A stretch of DNA of 64,000 bases from Sphingomonas_I sp048595155 (GCF_048595155.1 NZ_JBMDXN010000047.1:1-64000), one strand, 5' to 3'; positions 34,335-43,702 are shown, counted from the stretch's first letter. Notes: generated by a model from the letters alone, not told the origin. Translations and numbers: made by a program.

Positions 34335-35860
34335 AGGACGCGCTCCTCCAATTGCCGCCGCTGATCGCGAGCCATGTGCTGCTGGCGGCGGCCGCGCTGG
34401 TGCTGGCGCTGCTCGTCGGCCTGCCGCTCGGCGTGCTGGCGTCGCGCCGCCCGCGGCTGGCGGGGATTGTGGTCGGTCTCGCGAGCCTGGTGCAGACTAT
34501 TCCCGGCCTGGCTTTGCTGGCGCTTTTCTATCCGGTGCTGCTGGCGTTGTCAGCGCTGGTCGGGGGCGGCATACCGGCGCTGGGTTTCCTGCCGGCCTTG
34601 CTGGCACTGTTCCTCTACGCGCTACTGCCGATCTTGCGGAACACGCTGGCCGGGCTGAACGGGATCGATCCGGCGGTGCTGCAGGCGGCGGACGCGGTTG
34701 GGATGACGCGCTGGCAGCGGCTGCGCCTGGTCGAAGCGCCATTGGCGGCACCGGTCGCGATGGCGGGCGTTCGGACGGCGGCGGTGTGGACGATCGGTGC
34801 GGCGACGCTGGCCACCACCGTCGGCTATCCCAGCCTGGGCAATCCGATCTTTGCCGGCCTGCAGATCGAGCGATGGGATCTGGTGCTGGCCGGCTGCATT
34901 GCCGCCGCCTTGCTGGCGCTCGCGACCGACGGTCTGCTCGCCCTGATCGAGAAGGGCATTGGCGGCAGACGGCCGGCATGGACCTTCGCTGGGATCGGCC
35001 TGCTTGCTTTGGGGCTGTTGCTGGCCCTGGTGCCGCAATTGCGCGCGCCCGAGCGCACGGTGACGATCGGCGCCAAGAATTTCTCCGAACAATATATCCT
35101 TGCCCGGCTGATCGGGTTGCGGTTGGAGCAGGCGGGCTATCGCGTCTCCTATCGCGAAGGGTTGGGCTCGGCGGTGGCGTTCCGGGCGCTCGAGCGCGGC
35201 GATATCGACGTCTATGTCGAATATTCGGGGACTTTGTGGACCGGCGCGATGGGGCGGACCAGCACGCCCACGCGTGCCGCAATGCTGGACGGGATCGCAC
35301 GCTGGATGGCCAATGGGCCGAAGACTGCGCTGATCGGGCCGTTGGGCTTCGAGAATGCCTATGCGTTGGCGGTCAAGGCGGACAGCGGCCTTGCGTCCCT
35401 GGCCCAACTAACGGCGCGCGCGCCGCAGCTGACGCTCGGTGCGGATCTGGAATTTCTCGATCGGCCGGAATGGCATGCGGTCCGCGATGCCTATGGCCTG
35501 CGTTTCAAGGCGACGCGCGCCTATAGCCCGACCTTCATGTATCGGGCGCTCGCGTCGAGCCAGGCGGACGTCATCTCCGCTTTCTCGTCGGACGGGCGCA
35601 TCGCCGCCGATCATCTGACGGTGCTGGCCGATCCCAAAGGCGCGATGCCCCATTATGATGCGATCCTGCTCGCATCGCCCGCTTATGCCCGCGATGCCCG
35701 CTTTGCCGCCGCACTGCGCCCGCTGATCGGCGCGATCCGGGTCGAGGATATGCGCACCGCCAATTATTCTGTCGATCGCGACAGCGGCAAAGCCACGCCC
35801 GAGGCCGCCGCTGCCGCGCTCGATCGCGCGATCAGAGCGCGAAGCGCGCCGTCACCCTGA
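34331..35860 (+). CDS. Osmoprotectant ABC permease fused to substrate-binding domain
   Basis: 509 residues. Residues 1 to about 230 form a permease with several helices and the ABC-permease coupling loop LQAADAVGMTRWQRLRLVEAPLAAPV. From about residue 238 an OpuAC-like binding domain follows, starting TVTIGAKNFSEQYILARL, with GDIDVYVEYSGTLW typical of glycine betaine/choline binding proteins. Such OpuBC/BB fusions are known in several bacteria. With the preceding ATPase it forms a full importer. It converges with the receptor gene at 35832, and the 3' ends overlap by 29 bases. Confidence 0.9.
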   Translation: MKDALLQLPPLIASHVLLAAAALVLALLVGLPLGVLASRRPRLAGIVVGLASLVQTIPGLALLALFYPVLLALSALVGGGIPALGFLPALLALFLYALLPILRNTLAGLNGIDPAVLQAADAVGMTRWQRLRLVEAPLAAPVAMAGVRTAAVWTIGAATLATTVGYPSLGNPIFAGLQIERWDLVLAGCIAAALLALATDGLLALIEKGIGGRRPAWTFAGIGLLALGLLLALVPQLRAPERTVTIGAKNFSEQYILARLIGLRLEQAGYRVSYREGLGSAVAFRALERGDIDVYVEYSGTLWTGAMGRTSTPTRAAMLDGIARWMANGPKTALIGPLGFENAYALAVKADSGLASLAQLTARAPQLTLGADLEFLDRPEWHAVRDAYGLRFKATRAYSPTFMYRALASSQADVISAFSSDGRIAADHLTVLADPKGAMPHYDAILLASPAYARDARFAAALRPLIGAIRVEDMRTANYSVDRDSGKATPEAAAAALDRAIRARSAPSP

Positions 35861-37910
35861 TGTCGCGGCCCGCCAAGGGCGCATAATCTTTCAGGAAGCT
35901 GGCATGGCGGCGTGCCGTCACGTCCAGCAGATTGTTCCCCGAAAGGATCAGGCTGAAATTCTGATTGTCACGCAGAGGGTGCACGCCGATCGATGCGTTG
36001 ACCATGGTGAAGCCCGGCGTACGCGTCTCGAACGCAGTGATGCGATCCTGATGATCGATCCACTCGACTTCGGCCCGGCCGAACACGCGTCCACCGCGTG
36101 CCTCTACCCCGCCGAGCAGGCGCAGCGGCGGGATGCGCGGCGCCGGGCCGACATCGACGATGGTGGCATGGACATAATCGGCGAGGGCATCAGCCACGAT
36201 CTGCGTGTCGCCGAGCCGGGCGAGCGTGTAGGATCCGTTGATCTCGAACCCGTAATAGCGGGCCTTGCCCTGGGCGGTCTGGTAGACGGGCAGGCCGTCT
36301 TCCAGGGTTCCGGTGGCGAACTGATCCACGTAATTGGAGAAGCGGTTGTAATAGACCGACGCTTCGATGTCGTAATTGCGGCCATGGCCGTGGAGCACCG
36401 CCTCGATGCCGTTGGCGCGCTCCTTGGCCAGCGTGGGTAGGCCGATCTCGAACGCCTCGGTGCCGGCATGCGGGCCGTTGGCGAACAATTCCTCCGCCGA
36501 TGGCGCGCGTTCGCTGTGCGACAGGTTCAAACCGACTTTCCAGCCGTCGAACAGGGTATAGGATCCCCCGATCGATCCCGAGACCGCGCCGAAATCGCGC
36601 TGGCCGGCGGCGAATTGCGGCTGATCGTCGCCGGGCATCGCCTTCAACATGGCATGTTCGTAGCGCGCGCCGCCCTCAATCTTGAACTTGCCGAAATCCA
36701 GCTGCTGCAGTGTGAATAGGCCGATCGTGTCGGTGCTGTTCCGTGGCAGGAAGGCTTCGTCGCCGATGACGTTGAAGTCGCGATACGAAAATTGGACGCC
36801 GGATACGCCACGCCAGACGCCATGTTGCGCCTGCGCCAGTTCGACGCGGCCTTCCATGCCCTGCGAATAGAAAGCGGTACCGATCGAATTGTCTTCTTCC
36901 AGCTCGAAATGCCGATAGCGTGCGGCGCCCAGGCGGAAGCGGATCTGTTCCAGCACGTTGCCGCCCGTATCGACGGCGGCGCGGGCATCGATGCGCGTCT
37001 GCTTGACGTCGAGGCGCGGCGCTTCCTGTTCCTCGCCCGGCTGCGTCGCAAACCGCACGGGCACGCCATAAAGGCTGTCATAATGGCTGACGGCAATGCC
37101 GTAATTGCCGGTGGAGGTGATGACCGATGCGCCGAGCGCCGCATCCCAGGTTCGGGACTGGGTGTTGGGCAGCTTGCCTTTCACTGCGGCATTGGCGGCA
37201 AAGTCGATATCATCATCGGGCGTGCCGACCGTGGCGGCCGACGCCAGCGCCTGGCTGCGCAATTCCGGGCGCAGCGCATAGCCGCCGATGCGCAAATCGC
37301 CGGATTTCAGATAGCTGCCATCGGCATGCAGCACGATATTTTCGCTGACCTTGGCATCGGCGGCGGCGCCGATCGAGCGTTCGTTGGCGGCACTGCCGTA
37401 ATTGGCCTGCCCCTGCAGACGATAGCCGGCCTCGGGAATCGATCGCGGGATGCGCGTGTCGATCACGTTGACGACACCACCAATCGCTTCTGAACCATAG
37501 AGCAGAGCCGACGGGCCGCGCACCACTTCAACCCGCTCGGCCAGCAGGGGGTTGATCACGACCGCATGATCGACGCTGGTGCTGGATACGTCGAAGCTGC
37601 CGACGCCATCCGTCAGCACGCGAATGCGCGCGCCCTGGAAGCCGCGCAGGATCGGCCGCGATGCGCTGGGGCCGAACGAGCTTGCCGAGACACCGGGCAG
37701 ATGCGTCAGGGTTTCGGCGATGGTCGGCCGCAAGTTGCGCGCAAGATCCAGCCCGCTGATCACCGACGTGCCGGCAATGACATCTTCGCGCGTGCGTGCC
37801 AGCGGCGCGGTGACGATGATCTCGTTCGGATCGGTCGGCTCACCGCCGGCTGCATTCGCGGCAGGGGTCAGCAGCACAGCCGCCATCGACGTCATCATCA
37901 CTTTACGCAT
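35832..37910 (-). CDS. TonB-dependent outer-membrane receptor, ZnuD-like
   Basis: 692 residues with a signal peptide (MMTSMAAVLLTPAANA). The plug domain has EIIVTAPLARTREDV as TonB box region, LPGVSASSFGPSASRPILRG, then VSSTSVDHAVVINPLLAERVEVVRGPSALLYG, and the barrel ends RVTARFAL with the usual terminal hydrophobic residues. The DHAVVINPLLAERVEVVRGP segment resembles zinc receptors of the ZnuD/ZnuK group rather than siderophore receptors; this assignment is inference. A perfect palindrome at 37951-37965, about 41 bases upstream of the ATG, may be the Zur site. Confidence 0.85.
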   Translation of the reverse strand: MRKVMMTSMAAVLLTPAANAAGGEPTDPNEIIVTAPLARTREDVIAGTSVISGLDLARNLRPTIAETLTHLPGVSASSFGPSASRPILRGFQGARIRVLTDGVGSFDVSSTSVDHAVVINPLLAERVEVVRGPSALLYGSEAIGGVVNVIDTRIPRSIPEAGYRLQGQANYGSAANERSIGAAADAKVSENIVLHADGSYLKSGDLRIGGYALRPELRSQALASAATVGTPDDDIDFAANAAVKGKLPNTQSRTWDAALGASVITSTGNYGIAVSHYDSLYGVPVRFATQPGEEQEAPRLDVKQTRIDARAAVDTGGNVLEQIRFRLGAARYRHFELEEDNSIGTAFYSQGMEGRVELAQAQHGVWRGVSGVQFSYRDFNVIGDEAFLPRNSTDTIGLFTLQQLDFGKFKIEGGARYEHAMLKAMPGDDQPQFAAGQRDFGAVSGSIGGSYTLFDGWKVGLNLSHSERAPSAEELFANGPHAGTEAFEIGLPTLAKERANGIEAVLHGHGRNYDIEASVYYNRFSNYVDQFATGTLEDGLPVYQTAQGKARYYGFEINGSYTLARLGDTQIVADALADYVHATIVDVGPAPRIPPLRLLGGVEARGGRVFGRAEVEWIDHQDRITAFETRTPGFTMVNASIGVHPLRDNQNFSLILSGNNLLDVTARRHASFLKDYAPLAGRDIRVTARFAL

Positions 37911-37950
37911 TCACGCAGCTCCCACTGTTCTGGGGAGTCGCTTAGTCATA

Positions 37951-37965
37951 TGATATAATATATCA
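37951..37965 (-). promoter_or_regulatory. Perfect 7-1-7 palindrome, candidate Zur/Fur operator
   Basis: TGATATAATATATCA is a perfect 15-base inverted repeat with one central base, in an AT-rich island of otherwise GC-rich DNA, 41 bases before the ZnuD-like receptor start. Fur-family repressors such as Zur bind AT-rich 7-1-7 palindromes. The regulator identity is inferred from the gene downstream. Confidence 0.6.
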
Positions 37966-38052
37966 ACACACGATTGCAGATGTAGTGCATTTTGTCCGAG
38001 AGGATGCACTCATGCACCGCATTGCTGACGCTCCTCGTACAAGATTTCCGGC

Positions 38053-38081
38053 CGCGGCGGACCTTGTTCAGGGCCGCCGCG
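38053..38081 (-). terminator. GC-rich hairpin after the S9 peptidase
   Basis: CGCGGCGG, a 13-base loop, then CCGCCGCG, located 14 bases after the S9 peptidase stop at 38095 on the minus strand. There is no T run, so its role as a terminator is uncertain. Confidence 0.35.
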
Positions 38082-38094
38082 CGCCAGAGAGATT

Positions 38095-40146
38095 TTACGG
38101 CATCTGGGTCAGTACGAAGGCAAAAGCTTCGGCGCGCTCGTGCAATGCCTCGAACCGGCCGGATTTGCCGCCATGCCCCGCGCCCATGTTGATCTTGAGC
38201 AGCAGGATATTGTCGTCCGTCTTGGTGGCGCGTAGCCGGGCCGCCCATTTGGCAGGCTCCCAATAGGTCACGCGCGGATCGTTGAGACCGCCGGTGATCA
38301 GCATCGGCGGATAGGTCTTCGCCGCGACATTGTCATAGGGACTGTAGCTGCGGATCAGGTCGAATGCCGCCTTGTCGGTGATGGGATTGCCCCATTCGGG
38401 CCATTCGCCGGGCGTCAGCGGCAGTTCGGCGTCCAGCATCGTGTTGAGCACGTCGACGAACGGCACGTCGGCCACCACCGCGCCCCACAATTCGGGATCG
38501 GTATTGGCGACTACGCCCATCAGCTCGCCGCCGGCAGATCCGCCGTTGATGGCGATATTGCCGGCGGAGCTAAAGCCGGCGGCGATCAGGCCCTTGGCGG
38601 CATCAGCAAAGTCATGGAACGTGTTCCAGCGCGCTTCGGCCTTGCCCTGCAGATACCAGTCATAGCCCAGGTCATCGCCACCACGGATGTGGGCGATGGC
38701 AAAGGCCCAACCGCGATCCAGCAGGCTCAATCGCGCCGCGGAGAAACTGGGCGGGATGGCGTGGCCGTAAGCACCATAAGCATAGAGGAACAGCTTGCCG
38801 CTGCCGTCCTTGGGGAAGCCGATGGGATAGACGATCGACACCGGCACGTGGGCGCCATCGCGTGCCCTCACGGTCACCCGCTCGGTCGCATAGCGGCTGC
38901 CGTCATAGCCCGACGGCACTTCCTGCACCTTCAATGTGGTCAGCGCCAAAGTGTCCGGATCGCAATCGAAGACGGTCAGCGGCGTCACCATCGAGGAATA
39001 GGTGAGACGATAGGCGGCGGGCGCGAATTCGGGATTGTTCGACGCCGCCGCGCTATAACTCGCTTCGGGGAAGGCGACCTGGCGGCTGCCGCCGTCCCAG
39101 TCGCGCAGGATGATCTGATCGAGCCCGTCGATGCGCGCGGCCATCATCAAATGGCGATCGAAGGCGGCGATGCCGGTCAGATAGACATGATCCGATCCCG
39201 CCACAACCTCGTGCCATATGCCGGGATCGGCGGGATCGGCCCGCGCCACCCGAAAATTCACATGCGTGTCGTTGGTCAGGATCCAGAGGCTGCCATGGGC
39301 GGAATCGACGCTGTATTGGCGCTTCACGTGTCGCGGGCTGACGAGGATCGGCTCCGCCTGCGGATCGGCGGCCGGGACCAGGCGGACTTCGCTCGTCTGA
39401 TTGTCACCGGTCGCAATCTCGATCCATTGCCGGTCTCGCGTGCTCCCGACGGCGACGCGGAAGCCTTCGTCGGCCTCCTCATACAGCAGGCTGTCCGTGT
39501 TCGGATCGGTCCCCAGCCGGTGCAGCAGGGCGCGATAGCTGCGCCAATTGTCGTTTACCTCGGTATAGGCGATCGCGTCCGAACCGGCGCTCCAGGCAAC
39601 GCCCCCATTGGTAACCGGGCTAACAGTTTCGATGTCCTGGCCGGTGGCGAGATCGCGTATGCGCAGGACATAGCGTTCGGCGCCAGTGTCGTCCGCGCTC
39701 CACGCCATCAGCTTGCCGTCGGGGCTGATCGCCACCGCACCGACCCGGAAATAGTCCTTGCCCGCCGCCTCGGCCGGCTCATCCAGCAGCAGTTCGTCCG
39801 CGCCGCCCGCGACGGGGCGCCGCCAATGTTTCGGATATTGGCCGCCGGTCTCGTACGCCCACCAATAGAGATAATCGCCATCCTTCTGCGGTACCGACGC
39901 ATCGTCCTGCTTCACCCGCGCCTTCATCTCTTCGAAGATCGTGTCGATCAGCGGCCCGTGAGGCGCCATCGCCGCCTCGAAATAGCTATTCTCCTCGCGC
40001 AGATAGGATAGCACCGCTTCGTCGGAGACGTCCGGATAGGCCGGGTCCTTCAGCCACGCCCACGGATCGTCGATCGTCACGCCATGGCGTTCGTAGCTAT
40101 AGGGCTTGGTGGTGGCGACGGGCGGGGGCGGCAATGTCTTGGTCAT
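38095..40146 (-). CDS. S9 family serine peptidase (oligopeptidase B type)
   Basis: 683 residues from MTKTLPPPPV. An N-terminal beta-propeller part includes DDPWAWLKDP and a C-terminal alpha/beta hydrolase has the serine in NGGSAGGELMG, the aspartate in TGGLNDPRVTYWEPAKW and the histidine in GAGHGGKSGR. This is the catalytic triad and domain order of oligopeptidase B, which cleaves short peptides after basic residues. No signal peptide is evident at this start. It lies upstream of the receptor gene on the same strand but with 184 bases between, so is likely a separate unit. Confidence 0.93.
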   Translation of the reverse strand: MTKTLPPPPVATTKPYSYERHGVTIDDPWAWLKDPAYPDVSDEAVLSYLREENSYFEAAMAPHGPLIDTIFEEMKARVKQDDASVPQKDGDYLYWWAYETGGQYPKHWRRPVAGGADELLLDEPAEAAGKDYFRVGAVAISPDGKLMAWSADDTGAERYVLRIRDLATGQDIETVSPVTNGGVAWSAGSDAIAYTEVNDNWRSYRALLHRLGTDPNTDSLLYEEADEGFRVAVGSTRDRQWIEIATGDNQTSEVRLVPAADPQAEPILVSPRHVKRQYSVDSAHGSLWILTNDTHVNFRVARADPADPGIWHEVVAGSDHVYLTGIAAFDRHLMMAARIDGLDQIILRDWDGGSRQVAFPEASYSAAASNNPEFAPAAYRLTYSSMVTPLTVFDCDPDTLALTTLKVQEVPSGYDGSRYATERVTVRARDGAHVPVSIVYPIGFPKDGSGKLFLYAYGAYGHAIPPSFSAARLSLLDRGWAFAIAHIRGGDDLGYDWYLQGKAEARWNTFHDFADAAKGLIAAGFSSAGNIAINGGSAGGELMGVVANTDPELWGAVVADVPFVDVLNTMLDAELPLTPGEWPEWGNPITDKAAFDLIRSYSPYDNVAAKTYPPMLITGGLNDPRVTYWEPAKWAARLRATKTDDNILLLKINMGAGHGGKSGRFEALHERAEAFAFVLTQMP

Positions 40147-40215
40147 CCCGACTCTGTGGGGATGGATCGGCAGCGCCGCAAGCACGGACCTGCCGGTCGT
40201 CCCGCCTCCCGGCCT

Positions 40216-40920
40216 TCAGGCAGGATAGGTCAGTGCGGGATACCAATGCGGGTCGCGGCCCTTGCGGGTGAGATCGAACAGCGTCCAGATCAGCATAAGA
40301 TCGGGCGCACCGCGTGGATCCTGGCCGGGATCGGCCGTCTCGCCCGTCATCTCGGCGGCATAGAAGTGGCGGATGCCATCGGCCGTCCGCTCGAACACGT
40401 TGATCGCCGGAATATCCGATCCATCCGGGCCGATGCCGCCATAATCGGTGAAGAAGGCATCACCGACCGGCTGATACAGCGGCAGGGCGCCCCAGCCCCG
40501 TTCCAGCTTGAACGCGATCTGCCGTTCGATCGGTGCTCCGGCGATGGCGGCCACCGCGACCTTTTGCGTGAGGTCGCCAACCGCCGCCGCCAGCCCGCCG
40601 AGGAAGCCGGTGCACATCGGGCAGGGCCGCTTGCGCATGACGCCGAACATCCAGTGATAGGTGATCAGCGTGTCATGGCGGCCGAACATATCCGCCAGCG
40701 CGATCTCGCCGCCATTCTCGCTGACGAAGCGATATGTGTCGGATACGATCCCGCCGGGCGGCAGCGCGCGGCGCAACGCGGCGACCCGTTCGATCTGCCG
40801 CCGCAGCTCAATCTCTTCCGCCAGCAAAGCGGTGCGGGCCGCCCGATAGTCCGCGCTTTCGTTGGGCAGGCGGATGTCCACCGCGCCTGCCAGTTCCGCT
40901 GCCGATCTGAGGTCCGTCAT
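40216..40920 (-). CDS. DUF899 thioredoxin-fold protein
   Basis: About 234 residues from MTDLRSAAEL; GGAGAGGA precedes the ATG. It contains the DUF899 pattern YHWMFGVMRKRPCPMCTGFL with a CPMC dithiol, within a thioredoxin-like fold, and DIPAINVFERTADGIRHFY. The family is widespread and functionally uncharacterised; a redox role is plausible from the CxxC. It is divergent from aminopeptidase P, with 55 bases between the starts. Confidence 0.9.
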   Translation of the reverse strand: MTDLRSAAELAGAVDIRLPNESADYRAARTALLAEEIELRRQIERVAALRRALPPGGIVSDTYRFVSENGGEIALADMFGRHDTLITYHWMFGVMRKRPCPMCTGFLGGLAAAVGDLTQKVAVAAIAGAPIERQIAFKLERGWGALPLYQPVGDAFFTDYGGIGPDGSDIPAINVFERTADGIRHFYAAEMTGETADPGQDPRGAPDLMLIWTLFDLTRKGRDPHWYPALTYPA

Positions 40921-40975
40921 CGTCCTCTCCATGCGGGGATTTGAACCTGCGCCATAGCACATCTATCATGGTGCC

Positions 40976-42769
40976 ATGTCCACTTATGCCGATCGCCTTC
41001 AGGCTCTGCGCGAAGAGCTTGCCCGCCGCCGTCTCGATGGCTTCGTCGTGCCGCTGACCGATGAGCATATGTCCGAATATGTCGGCGCCTACGCCCAGCG
41101 GCTCGCCTGGCTGACCGGTTTCCAGGGCTCGGCCGGCGCCGCGGCCGTGCTGCCGGCCGAAGCGGCGATCTTCACCGATGGACGCTATACGCTGCAGGTG
41201 CGCGAGCAGGTCTCGGCCGATCAGTGGAGCTATCAATCGGTGCCGGAGACGAGCATCGCCGAATGGCTGGGCGAGCACGCGCCCAAGGGCGGTCGGATCG
41301 GGTACGATCCCTGGCTGCATACCAAGCGCTGGGTTGAACAGGCGACGCAGGCGCTGCAGGATCAGGGCGCCGAACTGGTTGCGGTCGACACCAACCCGAT
41401 CGACGCCATCTGGCCCGACCAGCCATTGCCCTCGACCGCGCGACTGGTGGTGCAGCCGGACGCGCTGGCCGGGCGTTCGTCAGCCGAGAAGAGGCAGGAG
41501 ATTGCCGACTGGCTCGGCAGCCGCAAGGCCGATGCGGCGGTGCTGTCCGCGCTCGATTCGATTGCGTGGACGTTCAACGTCCGCGGCGCCGACGTCGATC
41601 ACACGCCGGTGGCGCTCGCTTATGCGCTGGTAAATGCGGACGGCACGGCCGATTTGTTCGTCGCACCGGAAAAGATTGGCGAGGATGTCGCCCAGCATCT
41701 TGGCAATGCCGTGCGCCTGCATCCGCGCGATGCCTTTGCCTCCTATCTCGCCAACTTGCGCGGCAAGAAAGTGGTGGCGGATCCCGAACGCGCCGTCTCC
41801 GCCATTTTCGCGACGTTGAGCAACGCCGGCGCGACCGTGCTGGAATTGCGCGATCCTGCCGTCCTGCCGAAGGCGATCAAGAATGCGGCGGAGATTGCCG
41901 GCCAGGATGCGGCGCAGGCGCGCGACGGCGCCGCCGTCAGCCGCTTCCTCCATTGGCTGTCGGTTGAGGCGCCGAAGGGCGGCGTCGACGAACTGTCGGC
42001 CCAGGCCAAGCTGCGCGAATTTCGCGAAGCGACCGGTGCGCTGAAGGATTTGTCGTTCGATACGATTTCAGGGGCCGGACCGAACGGCGCGATCGTCCAC
42101 TATCGCGCGAGCGAGGAAACCAACCGCCCACTGGAAATGAATTCGATCTATCTGGTCGATTCGGGCGGCCAATATCAGGATGGCACCACCGACATCACGC
42201 GTACGGTCGTCATCGGCGAACCTACGGACGAGATGCGGACCCGCTTCACGTTGGTGCTGAAGGGCCATATCGCGCTCGCCCGCGCGGTGTTTCCGCAGGG
42301 AACACGCGGCAGCCAGCTCGACACTTTGGCCCGCCAATATCTGTGGGCGGCCGGCCTCGATTATGCGCATGGCACCGGCCATGGCGTCGGTTCTTTCCTG
42401 GCGGTGCATGAAGGCCCGCAGCGTATCGCGCCGGGTGGCAGCGGTTTCGCGGGTGGCGACGAGCCGCTCAAGGCGGGGATGATCCTGTCCAACGAACCCG
42501 GCTATTACAAGACGGGCGCCTACGGCATCCGCATCGAAAATCTGGTGCTGGTGGAGCCGCGTGAAGTGGACGGCGCGGAGAAGAAGCTGCTCGGCTTCCG
42601 CACGCTCACCTTCGTGCCGCTGGACCGCCGGCTGATCGATATCGACCTGCTGTCGCCGGAAGAGCGCGCCTGGGTCGATGACTATCATGCCCAGGTCGCG
42701 GCGATCGTCGGCCCGCCGCTGGAGGGCGACGCGGCCGAATGGCTCAGGTCGCAGACGGCTCCGCTTTAG
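40976..42769 (+). CDS. Xaa-Pro aminopeptidase (M24, aminopeptidase P family)
   Basis: 597 residues in the three-domain layout of long aminopeptidases P, with two creatinase-like N-terminal domains and a pita-bread C-terminal domain. Metal ligands are seen in YLVDSGGQYQDGTTDITR (two Asp), HGTGHGVGSFLAVHEG (His), LSNEPGYY (Glu) and IRIENLVLV (Glu). It removes N-terminal residues before proline. Its 3' end overlaps a small antisense gene by 26 bases. Confidence 0.95.
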   Translation: MSTYADRLQALREELARRRLDGFVVPLTDEHMSEYVGAYAQRLAWLTGFQGSAGAAAVLPAEAAIFTDGRYTLQVREQVSADQWSYQSVPETSIAEWLGEHAPKGGRIGYDPWLHTKRWVEQATQALQDQGAELVAVDTNPIDAIWPDQPLPSTARLVVQPDALAGRSSAEKRQEIADWLGSRKADAAVLSALDSIAWTFNVRGADVDHTPVALAYALVNADGTADLFVAPEKIGEDVAQHLGNAVRLHPRDAFASYLANLRGKKVVADPERAVSAIFATLSNAGATVLELRDPAVLPKAIKNAAEIAGQDAAQARDGAAVSRFLHWLSVEAPKGGVDELSAQAKLREFREATGALKDLSFDTISGAGPNGAIVHYRASEETNRPLEMNSIYLVDSGGQYQDGTTDITRTVVIGEPTDEMRTRFTLVLKGHIALARAVFPQGTRGSQLDTLARQYLWAAGLDYAHGTGHGVGSFLAVHEGPQRIAPGGSGFAGGDEPLKAGMILSNEPGYYKTGAYGIRIENLVLVEPREVDGAEKKLLGFRTLTFVPLDRRLIDIDLLSPEERAWVDDYHAQVAAIVGPPLEGDAAEWLRSQTAPL

Positions 42770-42896
42770 GGGCCGATGCCGGCGCGGCATCCGATTCGGC
42801 CGCGACCTGCGCGCGCGACTGAGACTTGCGGCGCCGTAAATTGGCCCGCAACGCCTCTGCCAGCCGTGCGTCGCGCTCGCTATTGTCCTTTGCCAC
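42744..42896 (-). CDS. Small charged protein (50 residues)
   Basis: Begins at a GTG with AAGGAAG about eight bases upstream; sequence AKDNSERDARLAEALRANLRRRKSQSRA and an Ala/Pro-rich tail. Short proteins with this ERxARLxxALRxNLxRRKxQ pattern are common in alphaproteobacteria and have no assigned function. The 3' end overlaps aminopeptidase P in antisense by 26 bases. The gene lies just before the tRNA-Thr gene on the other strand. Confidence 0.7.
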   Translation of the reverse strand: MAKDNSERDARLAEALRANLRRRKSQSRAQVAAESDAAPASAPKAEPSAT

Positions 42897-42970
42897 GATG
42901 CTTCCTTGACCTTGCGTCCGGGCTTCTCCATAGGCACCCGACCCTGTGGGGTCACCCCATGCTGGCCGAT

Positions 42971-43045
<75 letters not shown>

Positions 43046-43153
43046 GCATCTTCAATCGATTAGGCGAATAATATACCCTTCGGGGGACCCGCCAAGGGTG
43101 GGATAACCATCTTACGATAGCGGCCGGTCGTTCGTTATGCATGGGAGGCAAGG

Positions 43154-43531
43154 ATGACCGACGAGGTCGACGCAAAACTTGCGAGTCTGGCGGATTGGCG
43201 TGGCGCGCTGCTCACGCGCATTCGCACCCTGATCATGGAAGCGGATCCGCAAATCACCGAGGATATCAAGTGGCGCAAGCCGACCAACCCGCTGGGCGTG
43301 CCGACCTGGTCGCGCGGCGGCATCCTGTGCACGGGTGAAAGCTATCGCGACAAGGTGAAGCTGACGTTTCCGCAGGGCAGCGCGTTGCCCGATCCGCAGG
43401 GCCTGTTCAACGCAAGCCTGGAGGGCAAACGGCGCGCGATCGACTTTTTCGAAGGGGACCAGGTGGACGATGCGGCATTGACGGCGCTGGTCCGGGCCGC
43501 CGCGTCGTATAACCTGGGATCCGCGAACTGA
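43154..43531 (+). CDS. DUF1801 domain protein
   Basis: 125 residues. The frataxin-like DUF1801 pattern is visible: DIKWRKPTNPLGVPTWSRGGILCTGESYRDKVKLTFPQG, then LFNASLEGKRRAIDFFEGD. The family has a YdhG-type fold and no firm function. GGAGG lies seven bases before the ATG. It follows tRNA-Thr on the same strand. Confidence 0.9.
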   Translation: MTDEVDAKLASLADWRGALLTRIRTLIMEADPQITEDIKWRKPTNPLGVPTWSRGGILCTGESYRDKVKLTFPQGSALPDPQGLFNASLEGKRRAIDFFEGDQVDDAALTALVRAAASYNLGSAN

Positions 43532-43573
43532 TTGATGTTCTCAAGGGCGGGCGGCGGCCGTAACGGGACGGAA

Positions 43574-43702
43574 CTAGCGGGCCATGTTCGAGAAGGTATC
43601 GCCGACCGATTTGGCGTCCTGCTTGGCGCCGTTGATCGTGTTGCACGCTGCGACAATCAAGCAGCCGGCACAGATCGCGATAATGGCAAGGCGTTTGATC
43701 AT
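43574..43702 (-). CDS. Entericidin-like lipoprotein
   Basis: 42 residues: MIKRLAIIAICAGCLIVAAC is a lipoprotein signal peptide with lipobox VAAC, followed by a short NTINGAKQDAKSVGDTFSN tail, the size and layout of entericidin A/B. Those are membrane lipoproteins of a toxin-antidote pair in E. coli, but single copies are common in alphaproteobacteria and their role is unclear. GGGAGA lies nine bases upstream. Divergent from the Mfd-like gene. Confidence 0.88.
   Translation of the reverse strand: MIKRLAIIAICAGCLIVAACNTINGAKQDAKSVGDTFSNMAR

Noticed and set aside
37955..37960. TATAAT hexamer on the plus strand within the palindrome
   Set aside because: A perfect -10 box on this strand would drive transcription away from the receptor into the 3' end of the S9 peptidase gene; it is more simply explained as part of the symmetric operator.
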